Positions 47,971 through 56,858 of a stretch of DNA of 64,000 bases are shown piece after piece. The notes beneath the pieces were generated by a model, which was not told the DNA's origin, searched no databases, and saw nothing but the letters and a program-made list of their open reading frames with translations. Origin of the DNA: Candidatus Nanopelagicus hibericus (lineage in GTDB: Bacteria > Actinomycetota > Actinomycetes > Nanopelagicales > Nanopelagicaceae); NCBI RefSeq assembly GCF_002288005.1, contig NZ_CP016771.1, positions 682,001 to 746,000 on the forward strand, given 5' to 3'. The first letter of the stretch is position 1, and the number at the start of each line of letters is the position of its first letter. The position numbers were made by a program, and so were the translations under genes.

Positions 47971-48720
47971 ATGGAGATATCGCTAATTCTGACCGCATTG
48001 ATCAGTGGCGGCTTTATTGGCGCAGTCCTTGGCTTTATCGGTGCAGGTGGCGCAATGGTTTCAGTCCCAATTTTGTTATACCTATTTGATTTCACACCAA
48101 TTAACGCCACAACCGCAGCCTTAGCGGTAGTTTTCTTAGCAGCAATATCTGGCTTGGCGCCAAAATTTAAAAGTGGCGATGTGTTAGTCAAAGAGGCTTT
48201 AACAATTTGGGCGCTGGGATTGTTAACAAACATCGGTTTAGGTTTAATCGTTACCAAAATACCTGACAGAGTTATCTTAATTGGATTTTCCTTAGTCCTT
48301 CTTGGCGCAGCGTATTCAATGATTAAATCACCAGTTAAAGCTCAACCAGAGAAGAAGATGCCGGTCTGGGCACTACTTTTGCTCTCGTTGTTAATTGGTG
48401 CATTAACTGGCCTCTTTGGCATTGGTGGTGGCTTTTTAGCAATTCCGATCTTGGTGTTGTTTTTTCACACTCCCCAAAATAAGGCAGCGGGAACCTCGCT
48501 ACTAATTATCGCCCTCAATTGCCTCACCGCCTTTATTGCGAAGTTCGCCATTTGGGATCAAATCAATTGGCGCTACCCTTTAATTATCGCCCTGGCAGCG
48601 ATTGTGGTTGCTCGAGTTGCTTCAAAACTTGCAGCACAAACACCGACTGTTCACCTAAAACGAGGATTCGCCCTGCTACTACTTTGCATTGCCTGCTTTA
48701 CTATATTAACTCAGACTTAA
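47971..48720 (+). CDS. TauE/SafE-family anion exporter
   Basis: A 249-aa protein with about eight membrane helices and two repeated halves, each with a glycine-rich motif (GAVLGFIGAGGAMVSVPILL and GALTGLFGIGGGFLAIPILV). This is the TauE/SafE (DUF81) family, which moves sulfite, sulfonates, thiosulfate or other small anions. The next genes encode an aquaglyceroporin and ArsC, so a link to oxyanion handling is possible but not shown. Confidence 0.9.
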   Translation: MEISLILTALISGGFIGAVLGFIGAGGAMVSVPILLYLFDFTPINATTAALAVVFLAAISGLAPKFKSGDVLVKEALTIWALGLLTNIGLGLIVTKIPDRVILIGFSLVLLGAAYSMIKSPVKAQPEKKMPVWALLLLSLLIGALTGLFGIGGGFLAIPILVLFFHTPQNKAAGTSLLIIALNCLTAFIAKFAIWDQINWRYPLIIALAAIVVARVASKLAAQTPTVHLKRGFALLLLCIACFTILTQT

Positions 48721-48745
48721 ATCAGTCATTTAAAAGGAGTGCAAG

Positions 48746-49411
48746 TTGAAAAATCAAAGAATGATCTCGATGGAGTTCTTGGGAACAGGAATTTTGGCAG
48801 TAGCAATCGTGGGTTCAGGACATATGGCAATCGACCTGCAAGCAGATTCAGGGATGGTTTTATTCATAAATGCATTAGCTACCGCAATCGGTCTAGCCCT
48901 AGTCATCAAAATCGGTATGAAGGTTAGTGGATCTCATTTCAACCCCGCGGTTACCTTGGTTATGTTGCTGCTAAAGAAAATAACTCCACAGCTTGCATTT
49001 TTTTATATCTCTGCACAGATAATTGGTGCAATCGCAGGTGTGGGGTTTGCAAATCTGCTTTTTGATCAAAAAGCACTGGATCAATCATCAATTGAGCGCA
49101 CAGGTTCAAATCTTTTCTTTTCGGAGATTTTTGCAACAGCAATTTTACTTTGGATTATTTTACGTTTTCCAAAGCGAGATGACTTAATTGCAATATATGT
49201 TCCACTTTGGATTTTTGGAGCAATATTGTTCACCTCAAGCACCTCATTTGCCAATCCAGCAATCACCATTGGTCGTATTTTTACTAGCTCGGTGGTCGGA
49301 ATTTCACCTGAATCAGTAATTGCATTTATTGCCGCACAATTAATTGGTGCAAGTTTGGGTTTATTGGCCGCTAAAAATATTACAAATACAAATAAGGAAG
49401 GCAATGAGTAA
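48746..49411 (+). CDS. Aquaglyceroporin (MIP family), arsenic-associated
   Basis: A 221-aa MIP channel with six helices and both pore half-helices: HFNPAVTLV (NPA 1, ~62) and FANPAITIGRIF (NPA 2, ~172). TTG start, with AAGGAG six bases before it. It overlaps the following arsC by 8 bases. Aquaglyceroporins next to ArsC can release arsenite produced by the reductase, as known for AqpS and for channel-ArsC fusions in some actinobacteria. Glycerol or water transport remain alternatives. Confidence 0.9.
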   Translation: MKNQRMISMEFLGTGILAVAIVGSGHMAIDLQADSGMVLFINALATAIGLALVIKIGMKVSGSHFNPAVTLVMLLLKKITPQLAFFYISAQIIGAIAGVGFANLLFDQKALDQSSIERTGSNLFFSEIFATAILLWIILRFPKRDDLIAIYVPLWIFGAILFTSSTSFANPAITIGRIFTSSVVGISPESVIAFIAAQLIGASLGLLAAKNITNTNKEGNE

Positions 49412-49802
49412 ACCTTCAGTCTTATTTGTTTGTGTACATAACGCAGGTCGTTCACAAATGGCTGCCGCCTTCTTAACTCATTTAGCCGGGGACCGTGTTG
49501 AGGTGAGATCTGCAGGCTCCGCTCCCGCAGACAGTATCAATCCTGCGGTAGTTGCAGCGCTGCAGGAAATCGGAATTGATATTTCACATGAACAGCCAAA
49601 AGTTTTAACAACATCGGCGGTTGAACAATCTGATGTTGTTATCACCATGGGGTGTGGTGATGCTTGTCCCTTTTTTCCAGGCAAGCGCTACTTGGATTGG
49701 GTATTGCAAGATCCGGCGGGCCAAGGTGTCGCCGATGTCAGACCCATTCGAGATGAGATTCGCAAGTTGGTTGAGGAATTAATTCCAACCTTGTTTAAAT
49801 AA
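49404..49802 (+). CDS. arsC: Arsenate reductase, LMW-phosphatase fold
   Basis: A 132-aa protein with the P-loop CVHNAGRS (Cys-x5-Arg, residues ~9-16) and the second conserved Cys region MGCGDACPFFPGKRYLDW (~85-100). These mark ArsC of the low-molecular-weight tyrosine phosphatase fold. It reduces arsenate to arsenite using thioredoxin or mycothiol. The ATG at 49404 lies inside the end of the channel gene, giving coupled translation. Confidence 0.92.
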   Translation: MSKPSVLFVCVHNAGRSQMAAAFLTHLAGDRVEVRSAGSAPADSINPAVVAALQEIGIDISHEQPKVLTTSAVEQSDVVITMGCGDACPFFPGKRYLDWVLQDPAGQGVADVRPIRDEIRKLVEELIPTLFK

Positions 49803-50109
49803 CTACTGGCTTACCATTTTCAACCCAGGCGATTATTCCGCCAGTTAGATTAAATGTTGAAGTAAAACCTATTTCCTCCATCTTGCTAGCCGCATCAGCC
49901 GAACGTTTTCCCGAGCGGCAATAAATTGCGTAGGTTTGCTCTTTATCAAGAGTGGATATGCCAGTGGCGAAGTGCTCCGATAAAACATCAATATTTATGG
50001 AATTCGCAATATGACTCTCGGCATATTCAGCTGGGGTGCGCACATCAAGCACAACTACCGTTTTCTCCGCAATCTTTGAATCGAATGAAGTTGCATCTAG
50101 GTTTATCAT
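49795..50109 (-). CDS. Single-domain rhodanese
   Basis: A 104-aa rhodanese-like sulfurtransferase. The active-site loop is CRSGKRS (~67-73) and the start of the fold shows VVLDVRTPAEYAESHI. It may move sulfane sulfur or serve thiol redox reactions. It converges with arsC, and the two genes overlap by 8 bases at their 3' ends. ATG start. Confidence 0.92.
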   Translation of the reverse strand: MINLDATSFDSKIAEKTVVVLDVRTPAEYAESHIANSINIDVLSEHFATGISTLDKEQTYAIYCRSGKRSADAASKMEEIGFTSTFNLTGGIIAWVENGKPVVI

Positions 50110-50129
50110 CAGAAGGTAATCTTATCTAC

Positions 50130-50234
50130 ATGAAAGCATTAGTTGAAAGCCATGAGCACCACCCCTTTCCAAGATGGGGAGCTCTAAATAGGTTTTATGC
50201 AGTGACACCAGCCATGACAGGTGGTAATAAGTGA
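50130..50234 (+). CDS. Candidate 34-aa ORF ahead of crtA-like gene
   Basis: ATG at 50130 to TGA at 50234, with the stop overlapping the GTG start of the next gene (GTGA). The peptide (MKALVESHEHHPFPRWGALN...GGNK) has a His-rich HEHHPFPRW stretch and resembles no family I know. The ribosome site is poor (AAGG is 13 bases away). TATCTA just before the ATG could instead be a -10, which would make the ORF leaderless or non-coding. Overlap with crtA is the main support. Confidence 0.35.
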   Translation: MKALVESHEHHPFPRWGALNRFYAVTPAMTGGNK

Positions 50235-50893
50235 TAACAGTTGTTTACTTTTGGCGGATTAGTAAAGTAGCTCTCCCCATAGCTATTCTAAATATGGCAA
50301 GTAATAAATTACTGTTAAAAAAAATTCCAGGTATCTCATTTATCAAATTGCTAGGTACTGGTAAAGGTGAAACTTTCACACCAAAAGATGCTGATCAGTT
50401 TCGTTGGGGAATCCTAGCTACTATTAATGAAGATAAACTTGATCAATTAGAGAAATCATTGGTGTTAAAGTTATGGCGAAAAATCTCCTCAAATGAGTAT
50501 CGCGCTATATTAAAACCAATTTCCTCTCATGGATATTGGTCTGGCAAGCAACCTTTTGAGGTAGAAAAATTTGAATGGAGCGGAAAAATTGTTGCAATTA
50601 CTAGGGCTCGAATTGTTTGGCGAAAGAATTTTCAATTTTGGCGTGCTGTTCCGCCAGTCACTTTAAGTTTGCACCAATCCCAAGGACTATTAGCTGCAAT
50701 CGGAATTGGAGAGGCACCGATCGGTCTGCAGGGAACTTTTTCAATCTGGGAAAGTGGAGCTGCGTTGCGGGAGTTTGCCTACAAAGGAAATGCCCATGTC
50801 CAGGCAATCAAGGCGACGGAGAGCAACAAGTGGTACTCCGAAGAGCTATTTGCAAGGTTTGCCGTAATTGCGGAGCAGGGCGTACTGCTTTAG
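50231..50893 (+). CDS. crtA: CrtA-like (spheroidene monooxygenase-type) carotenoid ketolase
   Basis: A 220-aa protein that follows the CrtA pattern closely: LLKKIPGISFIKLLGTGKGETFTP cut at GTGKGETFTP (~45), then SHGYWSGKQPF (~95), ITRARIV, IGIGEAPIGLQGTFSIW (~160) and the C-terminal WYSEELFARF. In purple bacteria CrtA oxidises C-2 of spheroidene to a ketone. The genes after it are a carotenoid hydratase and a glycosyltransferase, so it probably oxidises the acyclic end of a carotenoid. GTG start after AGGTGG. Confidence 0.88.
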   Translation: MITVVYFWRISKVALPIAILNMASNKLLLKKIPGISFIKLLGTGKGETFTPKDADQFRWGILATINEDKLDQLEKSLVLKLWRKISSNEYRAILKPISSHGYWSGKQPFEVEKFEWSGKIVAITRARIVWRKNFQFWRAVPPVTLSLHQSQGLLAAIGIGEAPIGLQGTFSIWESGAALREFAYKGNAHVQAIKATESNKWYSEELFARFAVIAEQGVLL

Positions 50894-50911
50894 TACGGCA
50901 CAATTACCCCT

Positions 50912-51724
50912 ATGTCGCTGCGCCAATTTTATCCAAGGAAAAACTCTCGCCGCCAAGTATCTAGTTGGAAATTGATTGTCTTGTATACAACCTTGGTGGT
51001 GGCAATTGGATTACAAATTTCATACCCACTAATTGAAGGTGAAGCACTTCGAGTTGTAACAATTGCAACAGTTTATTGGGCTGCTGCCGCAATGTTTTTG
51101 CATGCAATTATCACCTATGGAATGGTTTACGCATTGCAGTTTATTTCGATTACTTTTATATACGCTCTTGGAGTTGAACAAGTAGGTAGCAGAACTGGCT
51201 GGCCCTTTGGAAGTTATGAGTACTCAGGAACATTGGGTTATCAAATTTATGGCGTCCCGTTGGTTGTGCCATTTGCTTGGGTAATGTTGGCGCACCCACT
51301 ACTTATTGCGGCGAGAAAAGTAACAAAAAATTGGGTTTTTTTATATGGTGGAGTTGGGATGATGGCCTGGGATTTGTTTTTAGATCCTCAAATGGTTGCC
51401 GAAGAGAGATGGACTTGGGAATTTTCTGGCTCACATGTTCCGCTTCAGCCTGAAATTCCATTATCAAATGCTTTTGGGTGGCTGTTGACTGGAATGGGAC
51501 TGATGGCAATATTAAATGCCGTACTTAGAATAGATCGACGAAAAGTAACAACATCATCTGCTGTTCCTGATTTCTTTTTAATTTGGACCTGGTTTTCTGG
51601 CATAGTTGGAAATCTATTTTTCTTTGATAGAAGTGGTGTTGCACTCTCTGGCGGCATAGTATTTGGGTTAGTTATGATTCCTTACTTATTTTCTAGGCGA
51701 TTTGGTCCGCCAACAAATATTTAA
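50912..51724 (+). CDS. cruF: CruF-type carotenoid 1,2-hydratase (DUF422)
   Basis: A 270-aa integral membrane protein with about seven helices. It shows the carotenoid-biosynthesis (DUF422) landmarks: GVEQVGSRTGWPFGSYEYSG (~86-105), YGVPLVVPFAWVML (~115) and GMMAWDLFLDPQMV (~150). CruF hydrates the psi end of gamma-carotene or the C50 precursor in archaea. The stop overlaps the start of the glycosyltransferase (TAATG), the same CruF-glycosyltransferase pairing found in myxol glycoside clusters. Confidence 0.88.
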   Translation: MSLRQFYPRKNSRRQVSSWKLIVLYTTLVVAIGLQISYPLIEGEALRVVTIATVYWAAAAMFLHAIITYGMVYALQFISITFIYALGVEQVGSRTGWPFGSYEYSGTLGYQIYGVPLVVPFAWVMLAHPLLIAARKVTKNWVFLYGGVGMMAWDLFLDPQMVAEERWTWEFSGSHVPLQPEIPLSNAFGWLLTGMGLMAILNAVLRIDRRKVTTSSAVPDFFLIWTWFSGIVGNLFFFDRSGVALSGGIVFGLVMIPYLFSRRFGPPTNI

Positions 51725-52788
51725 TGGAGATTTTACTCCTACTAAATGGCTTGGCACTGGCTTTAGTAATCATCAATAGCTTTACAATCCGGGTCATAAA
51801 AAATCAGAAAAATACAATTAATCACTCTGTTTCAATTTTAATTCCAATGCGAAATGAGCAGACAAATGTTCAAGGTTGCTTGTCATCAGTTATTGAGCAA
51901 AAAGGTTTAGCAAATTTTGAGGTGATTGCATTAGATGACAACTCTGAAGATGCTACAAAATCTTTGATAACAGCTTTTGCCTCTGTAAAGACCATTGCGG
52001 GCAGTAACCCACCAGATAAATGGCTGGGAAAGTTGTGGGCTTGCCAGCAGCTAGCAGAGGCGAGCACTGGGGAGTATTTGGTTTTTCTAGATGCTGATGT
52101 TCGGCTGAGTGAAAATGCAGTTGCAAGCGCGATTGCACAAATGGGTGATTGGGATTTCTGCTCGCCCTATCCTCGGCAGATAGTGAACGGCTTCATTCAA
52201 AGGATCTTTCAACCATTACTGCAATGGTCATGGCTAGTATCGGTGCCGTTACTTATAAGTCAAAAGTTTTCAATTAAATCTATGGCTATTGCCAATGGAC
52301 AATTTTTAATAATAAAACGAGATGCATATTTAAGATCTGGTGGTCATGCATCGGTGAAATCAGAAGTTTTAGATGATTTGATGTTGGCCAAAAGGCTATT
52401 GGGAGCAGGATTTAAGGGTGGAGTAACTGAAGCAAGTGCTATTGCAAGTTGTCATATGTACAGCACCGGTAAGGAATTAATTAAGGGATATCAAAAATCT
52501 TTGTGGAAGGCTTTTGGCTCTATTCCTGGAACTTTAATTGCAATCTTCTTGCTATTTGTCACCGGCGTGCTGCCGTTTTTAGCTGCTGTGACTGGCTCAC
52601 CTTTTGGATTAATCGCCTTTGGATTAATAGTGCTTAGCAGGATAATTGCTGCCCTTCGCACAGGTGGATTACCAAATACCGCACTCCTTCACCCAGTTGC
52701 TATTACCTTTCTAATTGGCTTAATTATTTACTCTTGGTTTGGGAAAGTGACCAAGACATTAACTTGGCGGCAGAGACTGGTTGCTTAA
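51724..52788 (+). CDS. Family 2 glycosyltransferase, CruG-like
   Basis: A 354-aa GT2 enzyme with an N-terminal helix, then VSILIPMRNEQTNVQGCLSS (~38), LDDNSEDAT (~70), FLDADVRLSENAV (DxD, ~115), SEVLDDLMLAKRL (~215) and two or three C-terminal helices. CruG enzymes glycosylate the hydroxyl that CruF creates. The tight pairing with CruF and the CrtD-like gene supports this. The sugar is not predictable. Confidence 0.83.
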   Translation: MEILLLLNGLALALVIINSFTIRVIKNQKNTINHSVSILIPMRNEQTNVQGCLSSVIEQKGLANFEVIALDDNSEDATKSLITAFASVKTIAGSNPPDKWLGKLWACQQLAEASTGEYLVFLDADVRLSENAVASAIAQMGDWDFCSPYPRQIVNGFIQRIFQPLLQWSWLVSVPLLISQKFSIKSMAIANGQFLIIKRDAYLRSGGHASVKSEVLDDLMLAKRLLGAGFKGGVTEASAIASCHMYSTGKELIKGYQKSLWKAFGSIPGTLIAIFLLFVTGVLPFLAAVTGSPFGLIAFGLIVLSRIIAALRTGGLPNTALLHPVAITFLIGLIIYSWFGKVTKTLTWRQRLVA

Positions 52789-54282
52789 ATGGCAAAGATT
52801 TCAATAATTGGCGCCGGGATAGGTGGCATGAGCGCTGCCGCTCGTCTTGCTAAAAATGGGCACGATATAACAATATTTGAAAATAGTGATCGCTCCGGTG
52901 GTAAGTGCAGGACAGAGTGGTTTGGTGATTATGCATTTGATACCGGACCTTCACTCTTAACGCTGCCAGCTGTTTACCGAGATCTTTTCTTGAAAACTGG
53001 AAAGCGATTAGAACACATACTGGAGTTGACCCCGGTGGATCCAGCCTTTAATTATCACTTTGCTGATGGTAAATCTGTGCTCTTTCCCAACTTATCCAAT
53101 CCCAAGACATACGAGGTGATTGAAAATTCCTTTGGAAAAGAGGCAAGTATCGGCTGGGAAAAAATTATTAACCGTGCAGAGCGAATGTGGGAAGTTTCTA
53201 GAGAACCATTTGTTGAATCAGAGTTAACCTCGATCTGGCCATTGCTGAAAAACAAAAATTTGATCAAACAAATTTCAGAGATTGCCCCATTTACCTCATT
53301 GCGAAAACTTGGAAGTAAATTTCATTTAGATCCACATCTACAAATGATTATTGATAGATATGCCACCTACACCGGTAGTGATCCAAGAACGGCTCCTGCC
53401 GTGCTGCTTACAATTGCATTTGTAGAAAGCACATTTGGGGCCTGGCATATTAAAGGTGGAATTGGCCAACTCTCCGTTGCACTTGAACAACGATGTAGAG
53501 ACCTAGGTGTGAAATTTGAATTTAACACTCAAGTTGAAAAAATTATGACGGCAAGCAACAAGGTCACTGGGATTAGAACCTCCACTGGAAAAACTGTTAA
53601 CTCAGATTTAGTGGTTGCAAATGCCGATACTGAGTACGTTTATAACAAATTGTTAGACAAGTCTGTATCGGCTGCGCGCAGTGAGCGACGCAAACTAAGA
53701 GTGGCGACTAAGTCTCTGGCTGGATTTTCCCTACTTTTAGGATTAGACAATTCAAAGGGCAGCCCAGTGAATGTCAATCACCACAATGTTTACTTTCCCA
53801 AAGATTACGATGCAGAGTTTGATGAGATATTCAACAAAAAGGTTCCCGTAACAGACCCGACTATCTACATTTGTGCACCAAAAGATGGCTCTATGGTCTC
53901 AGCACCAAATAAAGAATCTTGGTTTGTGCTAGTTAACGCACCTCGCCATGACCTGGAAAACGGATGGAATTGGGAGAACGGAGCAGCTGCTTACGCCCAA
54001 TCAATTATCAATAAGCTTGATAAGTTGGGACTAAATGTTTCAAATCGCCTAGAGCTTATGAAGTACCGAACTCCTGCCGATTTAGAGAATTATGCAATGG
54101 CGCCAGGTGGTTCGATATATGGAACCTCAAGTAATAATGCAGTTTCTGCATTTCTACGTAGTAAAAATCGATCAAAAGTTAAAGGGCTATTTTGTGTTGG
54201 GGGCTCTACGCATCCTGGGGGTGGGCTACCGTTGGTGGGAATTAGTGCAGAAATAGTTTCTAACGCTATTGGAAAAGCTTAA
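52789..54282 (+). CDS. crtD: CrtI-family carotenoid desaturase, probable CrtD
   Basis: A 497-aa FAD enzyme. The dinucleotide site is ISIIGAGIGGMSAAARLAKNG at the very N-terminus (residues 4-24, key GxGxxG), TGPSLLTLP lies at ~52, and the C-terminal flavin motif is FCVGGSTHPGGGLPLVGISA (~470). CrtI and CrtD cannot be told apart by these motifs. I favour CrtD (3,4-desaturation of hydroxylated psi ends) because it adjoins CruF and the glycosyltransferase, while the other copy adjoins crtE and crtB. It starts right after the previous stop. Confidence 0.85.
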   Translation: MAKISIIGAGIGGMSAAARLAKNGHDITIFENSDRSGGKCRTEWFGDYAFDTGPSLLTLPAVYRDLFLKTGKRLEHILELTPVDPAFNYHFADGKSVLFPNLSNPKTYEVIENSFGKEASIGWEKIINRAERMWEVSREPFVESELTSIWPLLKNKNLIKQISEIAPFTSLRKLGSKFHLDPHLQMIIDRYATYTGSDPRTAPAVLLTIAFVESTFGAWHIKGGIGQLSVALEQRCRDLGVKFEFNTQVEKIMTASNKVTGIRTSTGKTVNSDLVVANADTEYVYNKLLDKSVSAARSERRKLRVATKSLAGFSLLLGLDNSKGSPVNVNHHNVYFPKDYDAEFDEIFNKKVPVTDPTIYICAPKDGSMVSAPNKESWFVLVNAPRHDLENGWNWENGAAAYAQSIINKLDKLGLNVSNRLELMKYRTPADLENYAMAPGGSIYGTSSNNAVSAFLRSKNRSKVKGLFCVGGSTHPGGGLPLVGISAEIVSNAIGKA

Positions 54283-54896
54283 CTCAATTTCCTATACGCA
54301 AACCTGCTAACCATGAAAAGGCTAATACACTGCAGAATTAACCAAATGAAAGTTATTTCATTAAGCATCTCGATACCAAATTGAAATGCAATCAATAATA
54401 CGAAAATGAATGAGGCTCGTACTGGACGCTCAGCAGGGGTAACAACTCCCACTTCATTAACTCCTAGTCCACCAGCACGGGCTCGCAAATACTCCTGAAC
54501 CGAGGCGATAAGAAGTACTGCAATCAGCAAATTCATACCCACACCAATTTTGTATAACGCCAGAACCCAAAAGAGCTCGGTAATTCGGTCTGCCAGGGAA
54601 TCTAGTAATGCTCCCCATTTAGAATTCTTGCCGGTAAGGATCGCCAGGCTGCCATCAATTCCATCACATATAAGTGATATGACTAAAAGTATAGGTGCCC
54701 AAATAGTTTGCGCGTATAGATAAAGAATGATTCCAAAAAAAAGTCCCGAAATTGTTAAAGCATTTGGAGTGACACCAATTCTAGAGAGCGGTTTTGAGAT
54801 TAAATAAGATATGTTTAACCAAGCCTTCACAACTCCACTCACCTGAGCATCACCATGCAATTTGCTCCATGCTGTTAGGAATTCTGATTTATTCAT
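54279..54896 (-). CDS. CDP-alcohol phosphatidyltransferase
   Basis: A 205-aa membrane enzyme with about five helices and the family motif DGSLAILTGKNSKWGALLDSLAD cut here as DGSLAI, then eight residues, GALLDSLAD (~85-107). This fits DGxxAR-x8-GxxxDxxxD except that the usual Arg is Ile. Likely products are a phosphatidylglycerol, phosphatidylinositol or related lipid. It overlaps metF by four bases and ends against the crtD-like gene on the other strand. Confidence 0.85.
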   Translation of the reverse strand: MNKSEFLTAWSKLHGDAQVSGVVKAWLNISYLISKPLSRIGVTPNALTISGLFFGIILYLYAQTIWAPILLVISLICDGIDGSLAILTGKNSKWGALLDSLADRITELFWVLALYKIGVGMNLLIAVLLIASVQEYLRARAGGLGVNEVGVVTPAERPVRASFIFVLLIAFQFGIEMLNEITFIWLILQCISLFMVSRFAYRKLS

Positions 54897-55759
54897 CTCT
54901 TCACCAGGCCCAAATTTCTTGCAATTTTGATTGTTGAATCTGCAGAATTCATAGTATAAAAATGGATACCTGGCACATTCATTTCAAGTAACTTACTACC
55001 CATCTCGGTAGCAATATCTATGCCAATCTCTCTCACTACGTTTACATCCTCAGAGTGATCTTTAAATCTCGTTAGAATCTGTTCCGGTATCTGCATTCCA
55101 CTGAGCTCGACCATCCGATTCAGCTGCTTGAGATTTGTAATGGGAAGTATTCCAGCGATAATTGGTAATTTAGAACCTCGTTTACGAAGTCTTTCGACTA
55201 GTTGCTGCCATTTGTTAACATCAAAGAAGAACTGAGTTGTGGCAAAAGAAGCTCCCAACTCCTCCTTGCGCAGCAGAACTTCAATATCTTTATCCAGATC
55301 AAAATTTGAGGAAGGGTGTCCATCAGGAAATGCTGCAACGCCCACCTTTAAGTCTTTCGATTCAATTGCTAATTCAACCAACTGATCTGCGTGATCAAAC
55401 CCTCCTGGTATAGATTGCCAATTAGATCTCGGTCCACCTGGCGGGTCTCCGCGCAAAGCTAAGATACTTTCTATTCCAGCTTTTTTATACTGGTCTAAAA
55501 CATTACTCAATTCGCTTTTAGTTGAACCAACACATGTTAGATGCGCAACTGTTGGAATTGAAGTTCTTGCGGTGATTTCAGTTGTAACTCGAATAGTTCG
55601 ATCCCTGGTAGATCCGCCAGCGCCATAGGTCACCGAAACAAAATCTGGCTTCAAAGGCGCAAGTTGTGCCAAAACCTGCCAGAGTCGCTCCTCGCCACTT
55701 ATATCTTTGGGAGGGAAAAACTCAACCGACAAAGTGGGGGCGCTCTGATCATTGCTCAC
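54893..55759 (-). CDS. metF: 5,10-methylenetetrahydrofolate reductase
   Basis: A 288-aa FAD-dependent TIM barrel that makes 5-methyl-THF for methionine synthesis. Conserved parts are SVEFFPPKD (~10), FVSVTYGAGGSTRDRT (~40), HLTCVG (~73), LALRGDPPGG (~100) and FATTQFFFD (~172). GTG start, 23 bases from the divergent crtE. Having metF beside a prenyl synthase matches other actinobacteria. Confidence 0.94.
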   Translation of the reverse strand: MSNDQSAPTLSVEFFPPKDISGEERLWQVLAQLAPLKPDFVSVTYGAGGSTRDRTIRVTTEITARTSIPTVAHLTCVGSTKSELSNVLDQYKKAGIESILALRGDPPGGPRSNWQSIPGGFDHADQLVELAIESKDLKVGVAAFPDGHPSSNFDLDKDIEVLLRKEELGASFATTQFFFDVNKWQQLVERLRKRGSKLPIIAGILPITNLKQLNRMVELSGMQIPEQILTRFKDHSEDVNVVREIGIDIATEMGSKLLEMNVPGIHFYTMNSADSTIKIARNLGLVKR

Positions 55760-55782
55760 AGCAGGCAGGGTACCGTTGCACC

Positions 55783-56856
55783 GTGAGTTTTGCTGTGACC
55801 AACGATATTAAATCGATGCGCTCTGCCATAAATCAAGCGTTAAATGAGTTCATCCAACAAGAGAATAAATACCTGGCAGGAATTGGTCCAGAGCTCAATC
55901 CAATCGCAGAGGCTGTGGAAAAATTTTTGTTAGATAGCGGCAAAAGATTACGCCCACTTTTTGCCTACGTTGGACTCTTAGGAGCGGGCATCCAACCAAA
56001 TAAATCTATGTTAAGAGCGATAGCAAGTCTTGAGTTAGTTCATGTTTGTGCACTTATTCATGATGATGTAATGGATGGCTCTGATACTAGAAGAGGTGCA
56101 CCAAGTATTCACAAGGCATTTCAGAGCATGCATGAAAAGAATAAACTTGAAGGATCACCAGAAAAATTTGGGGTGGCATCTGCAATTTTAATTGGCGATC
56201 TAGCACTGATTTGGTCTGCGCAAATGCTTCACACCTCGGGCCTAATGACCGAAGAATTAATCTCGGTACTGCCCGTTTATGATGAAATGCGAGTCGAACT
56301 TATGGCTGGTCAGTATCTAGATGTTTACGAACAGTCACTTGGAACTCAAAGTATTGAGAGATCTCTAAAGGTTGCTAGGTTCAAATCAGGAAAGTACACA
56401 ATCCAACGACCATTGCACTTTGGGGCAGCTTTAGGAAAGGCTGATGAAGAGATAATTTCCGCTTACACAAATTTTGGAATTCCGCTTGGTGAAGCTTTTC
56501 AGTTGCGCGATGATTTGCTCGGCGTTTTTGGTGACTCATCCGAAACTGGTAAACCTAGCGGTGATGACCTGCGCGAAGGAAAGCGCACCGTATTGATGGC
56601 GGTTGCCATGGATAAATCCACTAAAACGCAATTAGATGAGATTAAAAAATTGTTTGGAGACGCAAATCTCACCTCTGCGCAAGTTCAGATGCTGCAGGAA
56701 GTAATTATTGAGACAGGTGCTGTTTCTCACATCGAATCTATGATTGAAGAGTTCACATCTACTTCACTCTCAGCCTTAAATCATGATGGAATTACCCCAA
56801 TTGGTAAGCAACTATTAGCCGAGTTAGCAATACTTGCTACGAGTAGAAAGATTTAA
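55783..56856 (+). CDS. crtE: Geranylgeranyl diphosphate synthase
   Basis: A 357-aa trans-prenyltransferase that supplies GGPP to phytoene synthase. First Asp-rich motif is HDDVMDGSDTRRG (~90), second is LRDDLLGVFGD (~240), followed by KPSGDDLREGKRT. I chose the GTG at 55783; GTG 55795 and ATG 55816 are later options, and a longer frame would run into metF. It is followed two bases later by crtI and then crtB, one operon. Confidence 0.94.
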   Translation: MSFAVTNDIKSMRSAINQALNEFIQQENKYLAGIGPELNPIAEAVEKFLLDSGKRLRPLFAYVGLLGAGIQPNKSMLRAIASLELVHVCALIHDDVMDGSDTRRGAPSIHKAFQSMHEKNKLEGSPEKFGVASAILIGDLALIWSAQMLHTSGLMTEELISVLPVYDEMRVELMAGQYLDVYEQSLGTQSIERSLKVARFKSGKYTIQRPLHFGAALGKADEEIISAYTNFGIPLGEAFQLRDDLLGVFGDSSETGKPSGDDLREGKRTVLMAVAMDKSTKTQLDEIKKLFGDANLTSAQVQMLQEVIIETGAVSHIESMIEEFTSTSLSALNHDGITPIGKQLLAELAILATSRKI

Positions 56857-56858
56857 TT

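Noticed and set aside
47817-48257. Minus-strand open frame of 146 codons across DoxX and TauE genes
   Set aside because: It runs antisense through two genes with clear families and through the terminator hairpin, and its product has no recognisable features.
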